Source: JAFAGX01 sp963759875
GTDB taxonomy: Bacteria > Acidobacteriota > Terriglobia > Terriglobales > Acidobacteriaceae
Length of the DNA stretch: 64,000 nt
Direction: 5' to 3'
Assembly: GCA_963759875.1 (NCBI GenBank)
Contig: CAVXBB010000004.1
Span: forward strand, 124,001-188,000
Position 1 is the first letter of the stretch. Each line of letters opens with the position of its first letter. Below the pieces are notes generated by a model. That model ran no database searches, was not told the origin of the DNA, and saw only the letters and a list, made by a program, of their open reading frames with translations. The position numbers and the translations under genes are program-made. Below, one piece after another: positions 26,598-36,649 of this stretch.

Positions 26598-29500
26598 ATG
26601 GGAAGAATAGTTTCTCGCCGATCGCTTCTGCTTCGTTTTAAACGGCCACGCCCTACGATTGCGGCGACATTGGGATCTTGTCTCACCTGCGTATTGTTGC
26701 TGGCCGGCACGGTTCACGCCCTCGATCCGAATAAGCGTCTCACCCAGTACATGCATACCTCCTGGCGAATACAGGACGGCTCAGCGCCGGCTGGTATCGA
26801 AGCGATTGCGCAGACCTTGGATGGCTATCTTTGGTTCTCATCAGATTCCCAGGGCTTGTACAGATTTGACGGTGTCCGGTTTCTTCCGTGGACTTTGTCC
26901 CCCAACGGTAAAACGATCGACACTATTGTGAAGGTCTATGGAGACCACGCTGGTGGGCTGTGGGCATTTGGCGAGCGTGAGATCCTTCACCTGAAGGGCG
27001 GTGTCGTCACTTCTCACTTCGACTTGGATGGGCTCCAGCAGTTTCAGCAGATCAGCGAGGATCCTGACGGCTCGTTATGGGTGGTGAGAGGGAGGAATGT
27101 TGTCTCAGACGCACCTCTCTGCCATGTTACCGACCAAGCCGTAAAGTGCTTCGGAAAGTCTGAGGGAGTCCCGATTTCTCCGGCCGATTCTCTATCGGCT
27201 GATGGGAAAGGCGGCTTTTGGCTGGGAGGACAAACGGCCCTTGTCCACTGGCATGATGGTGTCTCGGAGACGTATGCAATCGAAGCGCTGAACTCCAATG
27301 CAGGACAAATTGGAATCAATGGTTTGGCACGTGACCGCGAGGGAGTTCTCTGGGTCGGCATGGCAGCAGAAGGACGTGGGCTCGGGCTTGGTCGATTGAT
27401 TGGAGGTATCGTCAAACCATTTGTGACGCCCACTTTCGATGGGAGTAAGGTGGTCGTCTACGCAATGATCTCCGATCACGACGGCACTGTCTGGGCAGCC
27501 ACCTTAGGCAAGGGAATCTTTCGTATCCATGGCAACGTTGTGGACCATTATCAGCAGATGGATGGGTTGTCCAGCGATACCGTACTTGATCTTTTTGAAG
27601 ACAGAGAAGGGATTGTGTGGGCTGTAACTTCAACTGGAATCGACAGTTTCCGCGATCCGAGCGTCACCACTTTCTCGGCTCGGGAAGGCTTGCGGACCGA
27701 CGCAGCAACAGGTGTCCTGGCCAGCAGAGACGGCACCATCTGGGTTGCAAATGCTGGCTCACTTGATCAGATCAAGGACGGGACAGTCTCGTCCATTCGG
27801 ACAGGGAGTGGTCTTCCGGGCCATCAAGTCTCTTCCTTACTTGAAGATCGCGCCGGAAACATGTGGGTGGGGGTGGATGACGGACTGTATCTGTTCAAGG
27901 GTGGGCGATTCCGTCGCCTCCCGGAACCCAATAACCAGCCCCTTGGAATGGTGGTTGGAATGACTGAGGACAATAATGGGGACATTTGGGCAGAGTGCCT
28001 AAGCAATCCGCGAAAACTCGTGCGCATCCGCGATTTCCAGGTCCGTGATGAGTTCCCTGCGTCGCAAATCCCCCCTGGACACAGCCTCGCTTCGGACCCG
28101 CACGGAGGAATTTGGATAGCTACGAAAAAAGGAGACGTTGGACTGTTCAGGAACGGCGTTTTTGAACCGAAGTTTCCGCTAAACCCTGGAGGCGATCCGT
28201 CTAATCGACAAATCATGTCCAGGGCAGATGGTTCCATTCTTGCCGGTTCCGCGAACGGACTTGTCGAATGGCGACAGGGTAAAGTGCAGCGGATGACGAC
28301 GAAGAACGGTCTCCCCTGCAACTCGGTGACTTCGTTCATTGAGGACAAAGAGAATCGCTGGTGGCTGCACACTGGCTGTGGCGTCGTGCAGTTCCCAAAT
28401 TCCGAACTCGAGCGTTGGCGAGCCAACCCCGAAGCGGTGGTTCAGACGCGTGTTTACGACGTCCTGGATGGAGCGCGGCCGGCAGGCGGGCCTTCCTTCA
28501 ATACTGCGGCGTACTCTTCGGATGGGCGGGTGTGGTTTGCGACGGGACTTGTAATAGAGATGGTGGATCCGTCCAGGCTCTCGCAGAAAGCGCTCCCGGC
28601 ACAGGCCTACATCGAATCGCTCGTCGCCGACCGAAAGGAATTCAAAGCAACGCCCAACCTCAAGATCCCGCCGAATCCGAGGGACTTGCAAATTGATTAC
28701 ACCTCACCTACCTTTTCGATTCCGCAGAAGGTGAAATTTCGCTACAGGCTCGAGAACTACGAGCGTGATTGGCACGAGGCCGGTACGCGCCGGCAGGCTT
28801 TCTACACGGATTTGCCTCCGGGGAAGTATTACTTTCGCGTGATCGCATGCAATAGCGATGGCGTCTGGAACGAAAGCGCCGCCCAGCTGGATTTCTCCAT
28901 CGCGCGAGCGTACTACCAGACGAACTGGTTCCGCGCCCTCAGCGCGTGCATCTTTTTGGCGCTCCTATGGGCAGCGTACCAGTGGCGTGTCCGGCAATTG
29001 CAACATGAGTTCGACATGACGCTTGATGCGCGCGTGGGCGAGCGCACACGGATTGCAAGAGACCTTCACGACACTCTGCTTCAAAGCGCACACGGATTGC
29101 TGCTCCGATTCCAAACTGTTTCTCAGTTGCTGCCGGATCGCCCGGTGGAGGCGAAAGAGAAGCTGGACAGCGCGATCGACCAGACCGCGGACTTCATCAC
29201 CGAAGCCCGAGATGAGGTGCAGGGATTGCGGGATTCAACAGTCCAAAGCAACGATCTGGCAATGGCCATAAGCACTCTGGGGGAAGAACTCGGAACCGAC
29301 TCAGCCAATCACCGACCTGCATTCCGTGTCGCCGTTGAGGGCGAGTCGCGAAATCTGCATCCCATCCTCCGAGATGAGATCTACAAAATTGCTGCTGAAG
29401 CGCTGCGGAACGCGTTCCGCCACTCTCAGGCACGGCAGATCGAGGTTGAAATCCGTTATGACAAACAGCAATTCCGACTACGGGTGCGGGACGATGGAAA

Positions 29501-29711
29501 AGGCGTTGATCCAGCGATTCTCTCCGGCCAAGGCAGTGAGGGACACTTCGGCCTGCCCGGGATGCGGGAACGCGCCACTCTAATCGGAGGTAAGCTAGTG
29601 GTGTGGAGCGAAGTCGATGCAGGGACGGAAGTGGAACTGCGTGTTCCTGCCAGCACCGCCTACGCGGGAGCACAAAGACCTTCGTGGTTTTCACGCAAGG
29701 CGAGGGCGTGA
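26598..29711 (+). CDS. Two-component-regulator-propeller sensor histidine kinase (HisKA_3)
   Basis: 1037 residues from ATG 26598; the ribosome-binding site is weak and TTG 26586 is an alternative. Order: signal/anchor helix (about 20-38); two seven-bladed Reg_prop beta-propellers (about 45-680) with repeated D..G.LW.GT-type blades; Y_Y_Y domain (about 695-760, VKFRYRLENYERDWHEAG); one membrane helix (about 772-792); HisKA_3 with H824 in RIARDLHDTLLQ; HATPase_c (about 915-1010). The design is that of HTCS-like sensors, in which the periplasmic propeller binds a ligand (often glycans in Bacteroides; unknown here). It pairs with the LuxR regulator at 32799. Its kinase half is nearly identical to the broken copy at 31983-32795. 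Confidence 0.93.
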   Translation: MGRIVSRRSLLLRFKRPRPTIAATLGSCLTCVLLLAGTVHALDPNKRLTQYMHTSWRIQDGSAPAGIEAIAQTLDGYLWFSSDSQGLYRFDGVRFLPWTLSPNGKTIDTIVKVYGDHAGGLWAFGEREILHLKGGVVTSHFDLDGLQQFQQISEDPDGSLWVVRGRNVVSDAPLCHVTDQAVKCFGKSEGVPISPADSLSADGKGGFWLGGQTALVHWHDGVSETYAIEALNSNAGQIGINGLARDREGVLWVGMAAEGRGLGLGRLIGGIVKPFVTPTFDGSKVVVYAMISDHDGTVWAATLGKGIFRIHGNVVDHYQQMDGLSSDTVLDLFEDREGIVWAVTSTGIDSFRDPSVTTFSAREGLRTDAATGVLASRDGTIWVANAGSLDQIKDGTVSSIRTGSGLPGHQVSSLLEDRAGNMWVGVDDGLYLFKGGRFRRLPEPNNQPLGMVVGMTEDNNGDIWAECLSNPRKLVRIRDFQVRDEFPASQIPPGHSLASDPHGGIWIATKKGDVGLFRNGVFEPKFPLNPGGDPSNRQIMSRADGSILAGSANGLVEWRQGKVQRMTTKNGLPCNSVTSFIEDKENRWWLHTGCGVVQFPNSELERWRANPEAVVQTRVYDVLDGARPAGGPSFNTAAYSSDGRVWFATGLVIEMVDPSRLSQKALPAQAYIESLVADRKEFKATPNLKIPPNPRDLQIDYTSPTFSIPQKVKFRYRLENYERDWHEAGTRRQAFYTDLPPGKYYFRVIACNSDGVWNESAAQLDFSIARAYYQTNWFRALSACIFLALLWAAYQWRVRQLQHEFDMTLDARVGERTRIARDLHDTLLQSAHGLLLRFQTVSQLLPDRPVEAKEKLDSAIDQTADFITEARDEVQGLRDSTVQSNDLAMAISTLGEELGTDSANHRPAFRVAVEGESRNLHPILRDEIYKIAAEALRNAFRHSQARQIEVEIRYDKQQFRLRVRDDGKGVDPAILSGQGSEGHFGLPGMRERATLIGGKLVVWSEVDAGTEVELRVPASTAYAGAQRPSWFSRKARA

Positions 29712-29719
29712 AGTAGGAG
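28908..29719 (+). repeat. Kinase-module direct repeat, copy A
   Basis: From GCGTACTACCAGACGAACTGG through the stop codon and GAAGTAGGAG this 812-base segment is nearly identical to 31983-32795. Many runs exceed 80 identical bases. It covers the membrane helix, HisKA_3 and HATPase_c of the propeller kinase. Confidence 0.9.
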
Positions 29720-29726
29720 ACCTGTG

Positions 29727-32700
29727 ATGAGCGATGGCCTGCCCTTTCGGCTGGTTCTGATGGTGCTGCTTGCGCCTTTCACCTGGCAGTGGGGAATGGC
29801 GGAGGCGGCAGTGCCCCAAGCTCAGCGGATCATCCACGAATCCTGGACCTTTAAAAATGGCGCCCCTGAAGGGGTTAATGCCCTGGCACAGACGGCCGAC
29901 GGTTTCCTGTGGTTGGGAGCTCCAGCCGGACTGCTTCGTTTCGACGGCGTCCGATTCGAGCCCTTCCGCTCCCCATTTGGCGATCAGCTCCTCTCGACAT
30001 ATGTTTTCGCGTTATTCGCGCCTCCGACTGGCGGACTTTGGGTGGGCTATGCTTTCGGCGGTTTCAGCTTTATCAAGAATGGCAGAGTGACAAATTTCGC
30101 CCACGATACTGGAAGCGTGTACAGTTTCGCTCAGGACAAAAACGAGGTCGTGTGGGCCGGTACGGGCGGGGGCCTATGGAGATTCGATGGTTCTGCATGG
30201 CAGCACATCACGGCTGCGTGGAATGCTCCAGTTGTCAATGTTTGCCAGGTACGTTTCGACCACGACGGCGCACTGTGGGTTTTAACCGATCTCTCCGGTC
30301 AGACGTTGGGAAACGATTGTTTTATCTTCCGCCGGGCGGCACACAGTTTCGAAATGCCGGCAACAACCTCTTTGTTGAAGGCTTTACGTTGGATGCCGAC
30401 AACCTTGTTTTGACGACCCATGAACGTGGAGGGCCGGCCCGGTTCCGGCATCAATTTGGAAGAATCATTTCCTGCCTACCCACTTCTGAAAAAAGATTCT
30501 GATCAAATGCTTGACCGTAACAATGGCATTTGGTTAATGCTCAGGTCTCGTCTGGTCCTGCGTCACCCCGTGGGTGCCTCGGTGTCCGAGACCCTCAGCA
30601 ACGCCTCACCCAGCAATTCAGACGCCTACAATATTGACCCGTACCGCTACGCGCACATCGTGGATCGCGAGGGCAGTATCTGGATCGGAGATCCAAGCGG
30701 TGTTCATCGATTTTCTTATAGTCCCCTGATAAGGCAGGAGTTCCCCAAAGCGGAGGCGGCTCCGTTTTTTGCACTGGCGCCTGACGAAGGCGGAGTGGTA
30801 TGGATTAGCGCTGGAAATGGGAACGGTTCATCCCATCTTTACCGTGCGGCTTATGGAAAAGCCGAGTTGCAGAGGTCGCAAGAGGGAGTGAGCAACATCG
30901 CCTACCGGGCAATGGATAAGACATTTTGGTTCGCCGGTGAAGGCGGACTGTGGCATATGGTCAATGGCAGTCTCACCAGAATTGAGCCTCCCACCGGAAG
31001 ATGGCTGCCAACGCTAAGTTCTTTCAAACGATTACACAAGATCGATCGGGGGGAATGTGGGTGTCAACTGGGGGCAGTGGTCTGTACGGCTACAGCGACG
31101 GCGTTTGGACACAATATGGTGGACGCCGTGACCTTCGAAAAGGCGTCGTGATCGAGTTTACGGATAAACTTGGGCCGCGTCTGGTTCGGCTACACGAAGA
31201 GCAGATTGGCTGTGCTTGACGGGGATCTGGTAAAAGCATTCGGTCCGAGCGATGGCATTCGAGTCGGTAATATCACCGCAATTTATGGGCGAGGGCCGGA
31301 AATCTGGATCGGCGGAGAATTTGGGCTGCAGCAGTTCGATCATGGACGATTTCACAACATCCAGGCTGTAGATAAGGAATGGCTCCGCGGAATCTCAGGA
31401 ATCGTCGAGACCGCAAATGGCGACCTTTGGCTGAACGGCCTTGGAGGGATTTTTCACGTTCGCCGGGCAGAAATCTTGAAGAGGCACTGAAGGATCCCGC
31501 TCATCAAGTCAGCGGCGAGCGCTTCGGCAGACGTGAAGGACTTCCGGGCTCCCACACAAGTGGGCGCGATTCTCACGTGCTATCGAGGGCACTGATGGGC
31601 GGCTATGGTTCACTGTGACGAACGGTGTCGTGTGGCTCGATCCAGCACGTGCTTCAAACAAAATTCCGCCACCTCCGGTGACGATTCAGTCAGTTTCTGC
31701 GGATGATAGAGGCTATGGGCTCGACGGACCGCTCAGATTTCCCGCACACACCTCCAGCGTGCAGATCAGCTATGCCGCCGATAAGCCTTTCGGACCCGGA
31801 GGCGATTCGTTTTCGCTACAAGCTGCGAGAAACGGACAAGGACTGGCACGAAGCCGCGACGTCGACCTCCGTGAGCTACCGCAATCTACCTCCCGGTTCG
31901 TATCACTTCCTGGTGAATGCCAGCGACACCAACGGGTCATGGTCAGACAATACTGCAACGGCGGAGTTCACTGATCTTACCTGCGTACTACCAGACGAAC
32001 TGGTTCCGCGCTCTCTGCGCGGCCTTGTTGTTGGCACTGCTGTGGGCGGCCTACCAGTTGCGCGTCCGGCAATTGCAACATCAGTTCGACATGACGCTCG
32101 AGGCGCGCGTGGGCGAGCGCACACGAATTGCAAGGGACCTTCACGACACGCTGCTGCAAAGCGCCCACGGGGTGCTGCTCCGCTTCCAAACGGTTTCCCA
32201 GTTGCTGCCGGATCGCCCGATGGAGGCGAAAGAGAAGCTGGACAGCGCGATCGACCAGACCGCGGACTTCATCACCGAAGCCCGAGATGAGGTGCAGGGA
32301 TTGCGGGACTCCACGGTACAAACCAATGATCTCGCGCTAGCCATAAGGACCCTCGGGGAAGAACTCGGAACCGACTCAGCCAATCACCGACCTGCATTCC
32401 GTGTCGCCGTTGAGGGCGAGTCGCGAAATCTGCATCCCATCCTCCGAGATGAGATCTACAAAATTGCTGCTGAAGCGCTGCGGAACGCGTTTCGCCACTC
32501 TCGGGCACGGCAGATCGAGGTTGAAATCCGTTATGACAATGAGCAATTCCGACTACGGGTGCGGGATGATGGGAAAGGCATTGATCCAGCGATTCTCTCC
32601 GGCCAAAGCAGTACAGGGACACTACGGCTTGCCCGGGATGCGGGAACGCGCCACTCTTATCGGAGGTAAGCTAGTGGTGTGGAGCGAAGTCGATGCTGGC

Positions 32701-32787
32701 ACGGAAGTGGAACTGCGTGTTCCTGCCAGCACCGCCTACGCGACAGCACAAAGACCTTCGTGGTTTTCACGCAAGGCGAAGGCATGA
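29727..32787 (+). pseudogene. Frameshifted second propeller sensor histidine kinase
   Basis: The gene starts well (GTAGGAG, ATG 29727, signal peptide, then IIHESWTFKNGAPEGVNALAQTADGFLWLGAP). The homologous protein then continues through all three frames: changes near 30320, 30430, 31005, 31180, 31475, 31560, 31785, 31980 and 32610. Reading across them restores propeller blades (SIWIGDPSGVHRF, WVSTGGSGLYGY, IWIGGEFGLQQF), a Y_Y_Y domain (RFRYKLRETDKDWHEA), HisKA_3 (RIARDLHDTLLQ) and HATPase_c. Neighbours have almost no frameshifts, so decay is more likely than poor sequence. It is a tandem copy of the gene upstream with a strongly diverged sensor. Confidence 0.88.
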
Positions 32788-32795
32788 AGTAGGAG
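31983..32795 (+). repeat. Kinase-module direct repeat, copy B
   Basis: 813 bases collinear with 28908-29719. One extra base around 32610 (GCAGTACAGGGACAC versus GCAGTGAGGGACAC) accounts for the length difference and for the last frameshift. Confidence 0.9.
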
Positions 32796-32798
32796 CTC

Positions 32799-33428
32799 AT
32801 GAGCGCTGGCTCGCAAATTCGAATTCTTGCGGTTGACGACCACCCGATTGTGCGCCAGGGAATCGCTGGTCTGGTTGGCATTCAGACCGACATGGTTGTG
32901 GTAGGCGAGGCGTCCAACGGACGCGATGCCATTCAGCAATTCCGGACGCACCATCCCGACATCACGCTCATGGACTTGCAGATGCCGGAGATGAACGGCA
33001 TCGATGCGCTCATTGCGATTCACAACGAATTTCCCGACGCAAAAGTGATTGTGCTGACGACGTACGCAGGCGATACGCAAATTCTGCGCGCGCTCAAGGC
33101 CGGTGCTCAGGCGTACCTGCTCAAGAATACGCTGCACAAGGAGCTACTGGAGACAATCCGAGCAGTCCATGCGGGAAAGAAGACCCTGTCGCCGGAAGCG
33201 TCGTACCAAGTCGCCGAGCATGCGACGGATGACGCCCTGACCCCCGCGGAGATCCTTGTCTTGAGACTCATCGCTGCTGGGAATGCGAACAAGCAGATTG
33301 CCGATCAGCTCTCAATCACCGAGGAAACCGTTAAGAGTCGAGTCAAGAACATTCTTTCTAAACTAGGCGCCAACGATCGAACGCACGCCGCAATGATCGG
33401 CCTGAAGAGAGGAATCATCGAGCTGTAG
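32799..33428 (+). CDS. NarL/LuxR-family response regulator
   Basis: 209 residues; AGGAG lies directly before ATG 32799. Receiver 1-125 with D13-D14, phospho-acceptor D59 in TLMDLQMPEMNG and lysine in YLLKNTLHKEL. LuxR HTH about 142-205 (LTPAEILVLRLIAAGNANKQIADQLSITEETVKSRVKNIL). It is the cognate regulator of the propeller kinases: it follows the broken copy by 11 bases, and the same GAAGTAGGAG junction follows the intact kinase, so it presumably once sat directly behind that gene. Confidence 0.93.
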   Translation: MSAGSQIRILAVDDHPIVRQGIAGLVGIQTDMVVVGEASNGRDAIQQFRTHHPDITLMDLQMPEMNGIDALIAIHNEFPDAKVIVLTTYAGDTQILRALKAGAQAYLLKNTLHKELLETIRAVHAGKKTLSPEASYQVAEHATDDALTPAEILVLRLIAAGNANKQIADQLSITEETVKSRVKNILSKLGANDRTHAAMIGLKRGIIEL

Positions 33429-33496
33429 TTTCCACCACCTTGCCTGCCCGCCTCAGAAAAATGCAGAACTCTAAAGAGTGACGATCAAAGCTCTTT

Positions 33497-33955
33497 TTGG
33501 GGTTTCGATCGGCCGCCGAAACGGGGGAGTCTAGTTATGTACTGAAAGGTTCGTCATTGCGACGGCTATATTCAACATTCGCTGGCGGTTGGCCCGGCAC
33601 AGGATTGCTTCTCATGCGCGTGGTTGTCGGCTCCGCGCTGATTGTACGCGCGGGCTTGAGGCTGTGGAGCGATCTACCACCGATGAATGTGACAATTCCC
33701 GCTATGCTCTTAATGGCAGGGGGAATACTGCTAATCGTAGGTTTATGGACTCCAATCGCCGGAACTTCCATAGCATTGATTGAAATCTGGAAGATGCTTA
33801 CGGTAGCCGGAGACAAATGGGTGTGGCTGCTGTTAGGAACTGCCGCTGCCGCTCTCGCAATGTTAGGACCGGGTTTATGGTCCATCGATGCTCGCCTTTT
33901 CGGGTGGAAGCGCATCGAAGCTCCGCCCCGCAAAACGAGCTCTCACTCTCGGTAA
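33497..33955 (+). CDS. DoxX-like membrane protein
   Basis: Up to 152 residues; the frame opens with TTG 33497 and another TTG at 33557 follows AAGG, so the start is unsure. About four membrane helices (GTGLLLMRVVVGSALIVRAGL, IPAMLLMAGGILLIVGLWTP, IALIEIWKML, WVWLLLGTAAAALAML) with the DoxX-type G.LWT...G and GPG..SIDARLFG ends. DoxX proteins act in quinone or redox-linked membrane systems in some bacteria; here the role is unknown. It follows the LuxR regulator by 68 bases. Confidence 0.75.
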   Translation: MGFRSAAETGESSYVLKGSSLRRLYSTFAGGWPGTGLLLMRVVVGSALIVRAGLRLWSDLPPMNVTIPAMLLMAGGILLIVGLWTPIAGTSIALIEIWKMLTVAGDKWVWLLLGTAAAALAMLGPGLWSIDARLFGWKRIEAPPRKTSSHSR

Positions 33956-34106
33956 GACTCCCCATATACCACCAAATTTCTTGCCTCGGAAGAGGGTGAC
34001 ATTCGTTCCCTCCGGAGTTTGCGATTTGCCCCGATGTGGGGCTGCCCGCAAACACGACTCGGTAGACAATGTGCGCATGAGTGATCAAAGAAACGGAGGT
34101 AGCGTT

Positions 34107-34250
34107 ATGACAGAAGATGGCACATCAATCCGCGTTCGCATCGATGATGAGGGTTACACGCACATCACGGTAATTCAATGGGACGAGAACGGACGGGAAA
34201 TCGTTTATCGCGAGGATGAAAATTTTCACTGTGCGGTGGCGCAATTTTGA
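34107..34250 (+). CDS. Small acidic hypothetical peptide
   Basis: 47 residues from ATG 34107, with CGGAGG upstream. Sequence MTEDGTSIRVRIDDEGYTHI..., a likely small beta-sheet protein with alternating polar and hydrophobic residues. No family recognised. It is the first of three tiny frames ahead of the sigma-54 activator at 34558. Confidence 0.6.
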   Translation: MTEDGTSIRVRIDDEGYTHITVIQWDENGREIVYREDENFHCAVAQF

Positions 34251-34291
34251 AGTCGATTTCAGCCTCGCCAATAGAGGTCAAGGAGATGGTC

Positions 34292-34411
34292 ATGGCCAAA
34301 GTGATTGAGTTTTACACGCCGAAGAACTTTCGGAAGCCGTTAAGGACAGTGGCTCAGCCGCAACTCGGAAAAATCATCGAGTTTTGCCCGCAGACGAAGA
34401 GATCAGCTTAG
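34292..34411 (+). CDS. Small basic peptide (MAKVIEFY type)
   Basis: 39 residues, AAGGAG before ATG 34292. Sequence begins MAKVIEFYTPKNFRKPLRTV and contains an internal echo: KVIEFYTPKNFRK and KIIEFCPQTKR. I believe such peptides recur in acidobacterial genomes; no function is known. It lies 41 bases after the previous small gene. Confidence 0.6.
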   Translation: MAKVIEFYTPKNFRKPLRTVAQPQLGKIIEFCPQTKRSA

Positions 34412-34444
34412 CTGCTATCCACGTTTTGCGGATTGAGAGGAACT

Positions 34445-34540
34445 ATGACACTCATTCCCACAAAAACCGGCTTTAGGCGCCTGGAAGATTCGGCGTCACG
34501 TATGGAACCGCAAAGAGTTCGCAAAGCATTGCAAGTGTAA
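34445..34540 (+). CDS. Possible 31-residue basic peptide
   Basis: A frame from ATG 34445 (GAGAGG upstream) to TAA 34540 encodes MTLIPTKTGFRRLEDSASRM and 11 more residues. It ends 17 bases before the sigma-54 activator and may be a leader peptide. Nothing but the ribosome-binding site and position supports it. Confidence 0.35.
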   Translation: MTLIPTKTGFRRLEDSASRMEPQRVRKALQV

Positions 34541-34557
34541 AGATTCGGGAGGCAGTT

Positions 34558-35637
34558 ATGGCGTGCGCGAGTGTAGCTTTCACAGACCCCGGAAGCCTGG
34601 CAGGAACAGGTTTTCCCAAGTTGTGCGAGGTCGACGATCAGCAGGTCTATCTAGAACCAGAGATCAACTCCGAGTACTGCTTTGAAGACATTATCGGCAA
34701 GAGCGCTGCCCTGCAGAAAGTCCTGGAACAAGTGGCGATCGTTGCGCCCACCGACTCCACCGTCCTGCTTCACGGGGAGACAGGAACCGGCAAGGAGTTG
34801 ATCGCACGCGCCATTCACAACTTGAGCTCCCGGCGCGAGCAGACATTCGTGCGTCTGAACTGTGCTGCGATTCCATCGGGACTGCTGGAGAGCGAACTGT
34901 TCGGGCACGAGAAGGGAGCCTTCACCGGCGCCCTGATGCAAAGAAAGGGCCGATTCGAGTTGGCGGACAGGGGCTCGCTATTTCTGGATGAGATCGGTGA
35001 CATCAGCCTGGAGCTGCAGCCAAAATTGTTGCGGGCCGTGCAGGAGCAGGAGTTCGAGCGGCTCGGAAGCGCCAGGACCATCCAAGTCAATGTGCGGATG
35101 ATCGCCGCGACCCACCGCGATCTTCCGGCCATGATTGGGGAAGGAAAATTCCGCGAGGATCTTTTTTATCGATTCAACGTCTTCCCGATCGAGATCCCGC
35201 CCTTGCGCGAACGGCGCGAGGATATTCCCCTGCTGGTGAACTATTTTGTCACGAAGTTATCCCGGCGAATGCAAAAGCAGATTGAGTCGATATCCAGGCA
35301 AGCAATGGACGTGCTGACGAGTTGCCCCTGGAAAGGCAACATCCGGGAACTGGCGAACTTCATCGAGCGCGCCGTGATTCTTACGCGCGGCAAGGAGTTA
35401 GAGGTGCCGATTGCGGAGCTCCGCCCCTGTTTGGAGATGGGTGTTACCAGCAATGCGGCTTCTAGTTTTCGACAAGCGGAATGCAGTGTGATCATTAAGG
35501 CTTTGAGAGCCGCATCGGGACGGATCGCAGGCAAAGGGGGAGCCGCCGAGCGGCTGGGGTTGAAACGCACGACGCTGCAAAACAAGATTCGCCGGCTCGG
35601 CATCTCAAAAGTACAATATCAAGGCCAGTCGTTTTAG
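34558..35637 (+). CDS. Receiver-less sigma-54-dependent transcription activator
   Basis: 359 residues, GGGAGG before ATG 34558. There is only a 43-residue N-terminal segment in place of a receiver or GAF domain. The AAA+ domain (about 44-285) has Walker A GETGTGKE (73-80), GAFTGA (120-125) for sigma-54 contact, Walker B LFLDEIGD (141-148) and the R-finger region FREDLFYRFNVFPIEIPPLRERREDIP. A Fis-type HTH is at the C-terminus (ASGRIAGKGGAAERLGLKRTTLQNKIRRLGI). It should remodel RpoN-RNA polymerase at -24/-12 promoters. Without a regulatory domain it may be controlled by a partner or by expression level. Confidence 0.95.
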   Translation: MACASVAFTDPGSLAGTGFPKLCEVDDQQVYLEPEINSEYCFEDIIGKSAALQKVLEQVAIVAPTDSTVLLHGETGTGKELIARAIHNLSSRREQTFVRLNCAAIPSGLLESELFGHEKGAFTGALMQRKGRFELADRGSLFLDEIGDISLELQPKLLRAVQEQEFERLGSARTIQVNVRMIAATHRDLPAMIGEGKFREDLFYRFNVFPIEIPPLRERREDIPLLVNYFVTKLSRRMQKQIESISRQAMDVLTSCPWKGNIRELANFIERAVILTRGKELEVPIAELRPCLEMGVTSNAASSFRQAECSVIIKALRAASGRIAGKGGAAERLGLKRTTLQNKIRRLGISKVQYQGQSF

Positions 35638-35700
35638 CCTTCCAGTTCTCCCTTCCGCGCGGTCTGTGAAGAGTTCTTCGCTAAGCATTTCAGGCTAGCG

Positions 35701-35862
35701 TTAAGGCCTCAAATTCTGCGTCTGGGGCGCGAACCGTGTCGCGAGCCTGCATAAGCTATCGGCTACCTCGGAATTATTCGCGTAGCTCAGGTGCTCCTCC
35801 GCTTGTTCCAGAAGGACGTTGTAGAGCAACCGAGTTTCGTCATCGTCGAATTCGATAATCAT
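35701..35862 (-). CDS. Small acidic helical peptide
   Basis: 53 residues from ATG 35862, preceded by GGGGGTG. Sequence begins MIIEFDDDETRLLYNVLLEQ; it is acidic and helical. No family recognised. It follows the sigma-like gene on the same strand by 70 bases and could belong to its transcript. Confidence 0.55.
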   Translation of the reverse strand: MIIEFDDDETRLLYNVLLEQAEEHLSYANNSEVADSLCRLATRFAPQTQNLRP

Positions 35863-35932
35863 GAGACACCCCCGCACAAATTGCTCGACGCAGTTCTGAT
35901 TGTGCTTCCCAAGTAAGAATCAAGCCGGCTTT

Positions 35933-36535
35933 TCATGTTCCTATTTCCTGTTTGGCAGGCGAAGCGTGGTGGTTTTCCTGCAGTGACTTTGTGCGCCACT
36001 CCTGAAGCCACGTCATGGCACGGCAATTGGCGCCGAGCACTGCGGCGCGCGATACGTTCAGACGGAGAACACACTCCTCGATGGATGATCGGATCGCAAC
36101 TCTCAGGACCAGGATCGCACGGCATAGCGGATCCAGTTCGGCGATCAGTTTCTGCGCATCAGCTTGAATAATGAGATTGAGAGTAGATTCCCGCTCCTCA
36201 GCATCACCTTGCCATAGGTGGTCGATGTGCGTGCAAGGTCGAACTTTATATAAGGCTTCGTAAACGCGAATCGCCTCCGGTCTTAGCGATATGGCATTGG
36301 TAACGGTTGCAACCTTGGCCCACTCGAGAAGCCATTCCCGGAAGGGACTGTTTCCGTGGAGCGTGATCTCACGGGCGTTGACGACTGACTGGTCAGCCGT
36401 GGCTTGGTCCCCAGTGATCATAAAAGCGAGCTTGCCCAAATGAGATCCTTCATTCTGGAAGCACGTCACGATTTCGGATGCTGACGCAAAATTGCGATCA
36501 TGCGCAGCCTTCATGCTCGCGTGAAACCTAGACAT
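35933..36535 (-). CDS. Degenerate sigma-70-family-like protein
   Basis: 200 residues from ATG 36535 (AAGGAGG upstream). Residues 15-75 resemble sigma region 2 in spacing (LGKLAFMITGDQATADQSVVNAREIT) but lack the usual DLVQE core. Residues 130-185 resemble region 4 (ELDPLCRAILVLRVAIRSSIEECVLRLNVSRAAVLGANCRAMTWL), where a normal ECF factor has FLLHEVEG...EIA.LLG.S.GTVKSRLHRAR. The DNA-contacting residues are replaced, so it may have lost promoter recognition or become a regulator. It sits between two sigma-54 activators. Confidence 0.6.
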   Translation of the reverse strand: MSRFHASMKAAHDRNFASASEIVTCFQNEGSHLGKLAFMITGDQATADQSVVNAREITLHGNSPFREWLLEWAKVATVTNAISLRPEAIRVYEALYKVRPCTHIDHLWQGDAEERESTLNLIIQADAQKLIAELDPLCRAILVLRVAIRSSIEECVLRLNVSRAAVLGANCRAMTWLQEWRTKSLQENHHASPAKQEIGT

Positions 36536-36649
36536 TTTTCCTCCTTCTTTCCAGTGCCGCGCTGGATCGGGCTCACTCGCATGTGAATGCATAGCCGAAC
36601 TCTTCTCGGCAGTGATTCCACACCGCCGCCTATGCGATTCGCAGGCGCA

